From the NCBI GenBank assembly GCA_947632425.1, contig CANRPG010000058.1:1-10106 (forward strand): a stretch of DNA of 10,106 bases, given 5' to 3'. Position numbers and translations under genes: made by a program. Below the pieces are notes generated by a model. That model was not told the origin of the DNA. It worked only from the letters and a program-made list of their open reading frames with translations, and did no database searches. This stretch comes from an uncultured Clostridia bacterium. GTDB taxonomy: Bacteria > Bacillota > Clostridia > Oscillospirales > Ruminococcaceae. Numbering within the stretch: the stretch's first letter is position 1; every line of letters starts with the position of its first letter. Positions 6,937 through 10,106 of the stretch are shown piece after piece.

Positions 6937-8137
6937 AAAAGTTATACTGGATATACTGCTCGATAAGTACGAGAAGCGTAAGGAGGGCTCTGACAGGAGG
7001 GTCATGATACAGTGCGGCAAACTGGGAGATCTAATACCCGGTATTGAAAGCGATGAGTACACCGTTTTTCTTGAAAGTATGACAGAGCTGAAAAAAGACG
7101 GGCTGATAGAGTTTGACTGGATAAGAAAAGGGCATATAATCGACAGGATATGGCTGAACCTAGATAATGCCGACAAGGCATACAGCGCTGCAAAAAGGCT
7201 TCCCATGCAGCAGCAGGCAGAAGAAGCGGCTTGGCAGGCAGAGAAATTTGCGGCATCGCTCAAGGCAGAGTGGATAAAGGCAGGTCTTATGAGTGACTGC
7301 GATGCTTTGCGGCAAAAGAAAAAGCTTTTCGGCATATGGAAACAGCCGCATGAATACCGCGAAAAATGGCTGAAAGCTCTGGAGTACACAGATCAGCATA
7401 CAGACAGCACGGTAACTATGCGCGCTTGCAGCATTAAGCTGTATTCTGATTCAAAGTATTTTGAAAGAGAGATAAAAAGCCCTCTGGCTTCGTGGATACG
7501 TGAACATGAGCCTTTGCTGCACGATACCGACGAGCTTGAAGAAAGAGATATTCTTGCATATGTGGGTATTTTTATGATGCCCGAAGTGTTTGAGTTTTGC
7601 GGAAATATCAAGATAGAAATGCCGGGCGGCGTGACGGACTTTACTCCTATGAAGAGCGGCGGCTGCATTGTTGCAAGCTGCGTTGACAGCATAAAAAGCA
7701 TAAGCCTTGAGGACATAAAACGGATAACGTTTATTGAAAACAGGACGAATTATTCGCAGTATTGCCTGAGCGAAAAGACCGAGGACGAGTTTGTGGTGTA
7801 TCACGGGGGATTTTACAGCCCGAAGCACGGTAAGTTTTTCAGCATGATATATGAGACGGCGAAAAACATACCGGCGTATTTCTGGGCTGACATAGACTAC
7901 GGCGGATTTCAGATGTACAGCCGCCTGAGAAGCAATATTTTCCCCACGCTGAAGCCATACAGAATGGACGAAAGTTCTTTCAGAGCGCACAAGGAAAACG
8001 GTCTTAAACGCGACAGGCAATATTTAAACAAGCTTGCAGAGCTGCTGAACCGCCCCGAATACAGCGAATTTTACCCCGTGATAAAGTGCATTTTGCAAGA
8101 GGGGCTGACAGTGGAGCAGGAGAGTTTTCTTTTGTAG
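6926..8137 (+). CDS. jetD: Wadjet protein JetD (Toprim-fold nuclease, DUF2220)
   Basis: JetD is the Wadjet effector, a topoisomerase VI A-like nuclease recruited by the JetABC motor to cut small closed-circular DNA such as plasmids. The 403-residue protein has an N-terminal winged-helix-like region (about 1-85, ending IDRIWLNLDNADKAY), a charged helical arm (about 95-160) and a C-terminal DUF2220/Toprim domain (about 205-403). Metal-site motifs are visible: ITFIENRTNY with E271, the turn YHGGFYSP (292-299), and ADIDYGGFQM with D322 and D324. The closing QEGLTVEQESFLL resembles the EQE end motif of the family. Catalytic residues look intact. The start is ATG 6926, inside the last codons of jetC (11-nt overlap). 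It has only a weak Shine-Dalgarno (AGAAG), so it probably depends on coupled translation from jetC. It is the last gene of the operon. No terminator follows before the next promoter, 20 nt downstream. Confidence 0.92.
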   Translation: MDHKKVILDILLDKYEKRKEGSDRRVMIQCGKLGDLIPGIESDEYTVFLESMTELKKDGLIEFDWIRKGHIIDRIWLNLDNADKAYSAAKRLPMQQQAEEAAWQAEKFAASLKAEWIKAGLMSDCDALRQKKKLFGIWKQPHEYREKWLKALEYTDQHTDSTVTMRACSIKLYSDSKYFEREIKSPLASWIREHEPLLHDTDELEERDILAYVGIFMMPEVFEFCGNIKIEMPGGVTDFTPMKSGGCIVASCVDSIKSISLEDIKRITFIENRTNYSQYCLSEKTEDEFVVYHGGFYSPKHGKFFSMIYETAKNIPAYFWADIDYGGFQMYSRLRSNIFPTLKPYRMDESSFRAHKENGLKRDRQYLNKLAELLNRPEYSEFYPVIKCILQEGLTVEQESFLL

Positions 8138-8157
8138 AATGTGTAAAAAACATCTGC

Positions 8158-8186
8158 TTGACAAACGCTTCGTTGTGTGTTATAAT
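8158..8186 (+). promoter_or_regulatory. Consensus SigA promoter of asnB
   Basis: TTGACA (8158-8163) and TATAAT (8181-8186) are separated by exactly 17 bp, with an extended -10 TG at 8178-8179. Transcription should start near 8193, giving a 5' leader of about 110 nt. The 12-mer TGTTATAATACT (8178-8189) is identical to the one in the jet promoter (1531-1542). Confidence 0.88.
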
Positions 8187-8222
8187 ACTTTTTATAGAGG
8201 AAATATATTACAGAAGATGTGC

Positions 8223-8258
8223 AAAGAGGCTCACCGTAACAAGGTCAGTCTCTTTTTT
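8223..8258 (+). terminator. Terminator-like hairpin in the asnB leader (candidate attenuator)
   Basis: AAAGAGGCT (8223-8231) pairs with AGTCTCTTT (8247-8255) with one G-U. After a C/C mismatch, ACC (8233-8235) pairs with GGT (8243-8245) around a 7-nt loop. TTTTTT (8253-8258) follows, partly shared with the stem. The hairpin lies about 30 nt after the predicted transcription start and 46 nt before the asnB ATG, so it could terminate leader transcripts conditionally. It is also the first terminator downstream of jetD. I see no T-box or known riboswitch, and no clear antiterminator partner; the regulatory role is inference. Confidence 0.6.
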
Positions 8259-8291
8259 GCAGATGGCAAGAGGCAACAAAAATGTATACAA

Positions 8292-8297
8292 AGGTGG
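8292..8297 (+). promoter_or_regulatory. Ribosome binding site fixing the asnB start
   Basis: AGGTGG lies 7 nt before ATG 8305. It supports the start that leaves Cys as residue 2, which is required for the amidotransferase nucleophile after removal of Met. Confidence 0.85.
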
Positions 8298-8304
8298 TAT
8301 ATTT

Positions 8305-10106
8305 ATGTGTGGTATAACAGGCTTTACAAACTGCATAAGCTCGCCCGAGGTGGTGCTTGGCGAGATGATGGACAGGATAAAACACCGCGGGCCCGATGCG
8401 CAGGGCAAGTATATAGATGACGGCATTGCGCTGGGGCACCGCAGGCTTAGCATTATTGACGTGGGCAATTCGGGCGATCAGCCTATATTCAACGAGGACA
8501 GATCGCTTGTGATAGTGTTCAACGGCGAGATATATAACTACAAAGAGATTCGTGAGAAGCTGCTGGCGGCAGGACATGTTTTTTCGACAAACACCGACAC
8601 GGAAGTGCTTATTCACGGCTATGAGGAGTACGGCGAAAAGCTGCTTGACATGGTGCGCGGAATGTTCGCTTTTGTGATATGGGATAGAAATAAGCAGGAG
8701 CTTTTCGGGGCGCGCGATTTCTTCGGCATAAAGCCGCTTTACTATGCGCAGATGAACGGATGCTTTATGTTCGGTTCGGAGATAAAGTGTTTTCTGCCGC
8801 ACCCGTGCTTTAAAAAAGAGCTCAACACCGCGGCGCTGGAGAACTACCTCACGTTTCAGTATTCGGCGGCGGACGAGACGTTTTTCAAGGGCGTATTCAA
8901 GCTGCCGCCTGCACACTGGTTTAAGTACAGCGGCGGTAAGCTTACTATAAAAAAATACTGGGACGTACACTTTGAGGCTGACACGCAGCCCACGCTGAAA
9001 GACTGGGTGTACAGCATATCGGACACGTTTCATGATTCTGTTGAGGCGCACAAGATAGCCGATGTTGAGGTAGGCTCGTTTTTGTCCAGCGGTGTGGATT
9101 CCAGCTATGTTGCAGCGATAGCGAACGTTGACAAGACGTTTACCGTGGGCTTTGGCAGCGATGAAAAATACAACGAGATAGGCTGGGCGAAGAATTTCTC
9201 AAAGGCTATAGGAAAAGAGAACACGAGCAAGGTGATAACCCCCGAGGAATACTGGGGAAGCCTTTCTATGATACAGTATCACATGGACGAACCGCTTGCA
9301 GACCCCTCGGCGGTGGCGCTTTACTTTGTGTGCAATATTGCATCGCAGAGGCTGAAAGTTGTGCTTTCGGGCGAGGGCGCTGATGAGATATTCGGCGGTT
9401 ACAACGTATACAGTGACCCGAACGGCACAGTTTACGACAGACTGCCGCGCTTTGTAAAGAGGGGTGTAGGCAAGGTGGCAGAGAAGCTGCCTGCTAAAAG
9501 AGGTGTGAACTTCTTTGTGCGCAAGGGCAAGGACGTTGAGGAGCGATTTATAGGCAACGCGTATATGTTCACGCCGCAGCAGAGAAAGCAGATACTGAAA
9601 ATAAGCACCGACGCGCCCGACCCAACCGTGCTGACAAAACCGTTCTACGATAACGTTAAGGGCAAGGACGACGTTACTAAAATGCAGTATCTCGATCTGC
9701 ATATGTGGATGGCAGGTGACATACTTCTCAAAGCCGACAAAATGAGCATGGCAAATTCATTAGAACTGCGCGTGCCGTTTTTAGACAAAGAGGTAATGGC
9801 TCTTGCAGAGAAGATACCGACAAAATTCAGGGTAACGCGGCACAAAAAGACAGATGATGCGAAGTATATCACAAAATACGCGATGCGCCTGGCAGCAAAG
9901 AAAGACACCCCCAAGCAGAGCGCGAAAACCGCGGAGAAGAAAAAGCTCGGTTTCCCCGTGCCTATAAGGGTGTGGCTGAAAGAGGATAAGTATTACGACA
10001 TTGTGAAAAAAGAGTTTGAAAGCGACGTGGCAAAGCAGTTTTTCAACACGCAGCCGCTGGTGCAGCTTTTAGATGACCACCGCAGCGGCAAGGCTGACAA
10101 CAGCCG
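8305..10106 (+). CDS. asnB: Asparagine synthase, glutamine-hydrolysing (3' partial)
   Basis: The enzyme makes asparagine from aspartate, ATP and glutamine (EC 6.3.5.4) in the cytoplasm. About 600 residues are visible with no stop; the last ones, DDHRSGKADNS, are close to the usual C terminus, so about 20 codons are missing. Residues 1 to about 200 are the class II amidotransferase domain: nucleophile C2 in MCGITGF, then KHRGPDAQG (26-34), LGHRRLSIID (43-52), FNGEIYNY (72-79) and GARDFFGIKPLYY (135-147). Residues from about 235 form the synthetase domain, with PP-loop SSGVDSS (261-267), LSGEGADEIFGGY (354-366) and GDILLKADKMSMANSLELRV (from about 471). KKKLGFPVPIRVWL near the end is typical of the family. 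All catalytic motifs are intact. Cys at position 2 and the AGGTGG site fix the start at ATG 8305. It forms its own unit behind a consensus promoter and a leader hairpin, and is functionally unrelated to the jet genes upstream. Confidence 0.96.
   Translation, partial: MCGITGFTNCISSPEVVLGEMMDRIKHRGPDAQGKYIDDGIALGHRRLSIIDVGNSGDQPIFNEDRSLVIVFNGEIYNYKEIREKLLAAGHVFSTNTDTEVLIHGYEEYGEKLLDMVRGMFAFVIWDRNKQELFGARDFFGIKPLYYAQMNGCFMFGSEIKCFLPHPCFKKELNTAALENYLTFQYSAADETFFKGVFKLPPAHWFKYSGGKLTIKKYWDVHFEADTQPTLKDWVYSISDTFHDSVEAHKIADVEVGSFLSSGVDSSYVAAIANVDKTFTVGFGSDEKYNEIGWAKNFSKAIGKENTSKVITPEEYWGSLSMIQYHMDEPLADPSAVALYFVCNIASQRLKVVLSGEGADEIFGGYNVYSDPNGTVYDRLPRFVKRGVGKVAEKLPAKRGVNFFVRKGKDVEERFIGNAYMFTPQQRKQILKISTDAPDPTVLTKPFYDNVKGKDDVTKMQYLDLHMWMAGDILLKADKMSMANSLELRVPFLDKEVMALAEKIPTKFRVTRHKKTDDAKYITKYAMRLAAKKDTPKQSAKTAEKKKLGFPVPIRVWLKEDKYYDIVKKEFESDVAKQFFNTQPLVQLLDDHRSGKADNS

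Noticed and set aside
1305..8157. Attachment-site or target-site duplications flanking the jet cassette
   Set aside because: Apart from the shared promoter core, I see no direct repeat pair at the two edges and no integrase or transposase in the window, so a defined mobile element cannot be claimed.
8291..8304. AAGGTGGTA just before asnB resembles the T-box sequence core
   Set aside because: The leader is only about 110 nt, with no specifier stem and no antiterminator pairing with the hairpin, which lies upstream rather than downstream. The motif is simply the ribosome binding site.
8139..8420. 93-codon open frame on the + strand overlapping the asnB start (also a possible leader peptide from ATG 8217)
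   Set aside because: It spans the asnB promoter and hairpin, has no good ribosome binding site, reads as low-complexity nonsense and overlaps asnB out of frame. Read from ATG 8217 it has only one Asn codon, so it is not a convincing asparagine-sensing leader peptide.
8245..9051. 268-codon open frame on the - strand opposite asnB
   Set aside because: It lies wholly opposite a gene with all its catalytic motifs intact. Its composition (Val/Arg/Leu/His-rich) is typical of an antisense shadow.

Overview
The window looks like a chromosomal segment from an anaerobic, moderate-GC Clostridia member, most likely Ruminococcus or a close relative in Oscillospiraceae/Ruminococcaceae. I base this on the pyruvate phosphate dikinase sequence, the clostridial type of glutamine-dependent asparagine synthetase, strong consensus SigA promoters and short ATG-overlap operon spacing. 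The lineage is a judgement by eye, not a database result. All genes are on the + strand.

Layout: (1) 3-1304 is the C-terminal half of ppdK (swivelling phosphohistidine domain plus PEP/pyruvate barrel), cut by the window start. A second, in-frame copy of its C-terminal tail lies just past the stop codon (about 1317-1355). A strong intrinsic terminator follows at 1390-1425. (2) A perfect-consensus extended -10 promoter (1511-1539) drives a four-gene operon, 1564-8137. I recognise it as a complete Wadjet anti-plasmid system: jetA (kleisin, MukF-like), jetB (KITE, MukE-like), jetC (SMC ATPase, MukB-like) and jetD (Toprim nuclease, DUF2220). The genes overlap by 4, 32 and 11 nt. (3) Only 20 nt after the jetD stop, a second consensus promoter (8158-8186) begins the asnB transcription unit. 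Its 5' leader carries an intrinsic-terminator-like hairpin (8223-8258), which is a candidate attenuator and also the only visible terminator for the jet operon. asnB starts at 8305 and runs off the window end, about 20 codons short of a typical stop.

How the genes work together: ppdK and asnB are housekeeping metabolism (PEP/pyruvate interconversion; asparagine synthesis). The jet operon is an accessory defence cassette placed cleanly between them with its own promoter. From what is known of Wadjet, JetA, JetB and JetC form an SMC motor that extrudes DNA loops, and JetD cleaves small closed-circular DNA, restricting plasmids. No integrase, transposase, tRNA, CRISPR array or flanking attachment repeat is visible.

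The main system here is therefore already described (Wadjet). The less ordinary observations are the duplicated ppdK tail, the possible attenuator shared between the jet operon and asnB, the near-identical promoter cores at both ends of the cassette, and the non-ATG start of jetA.
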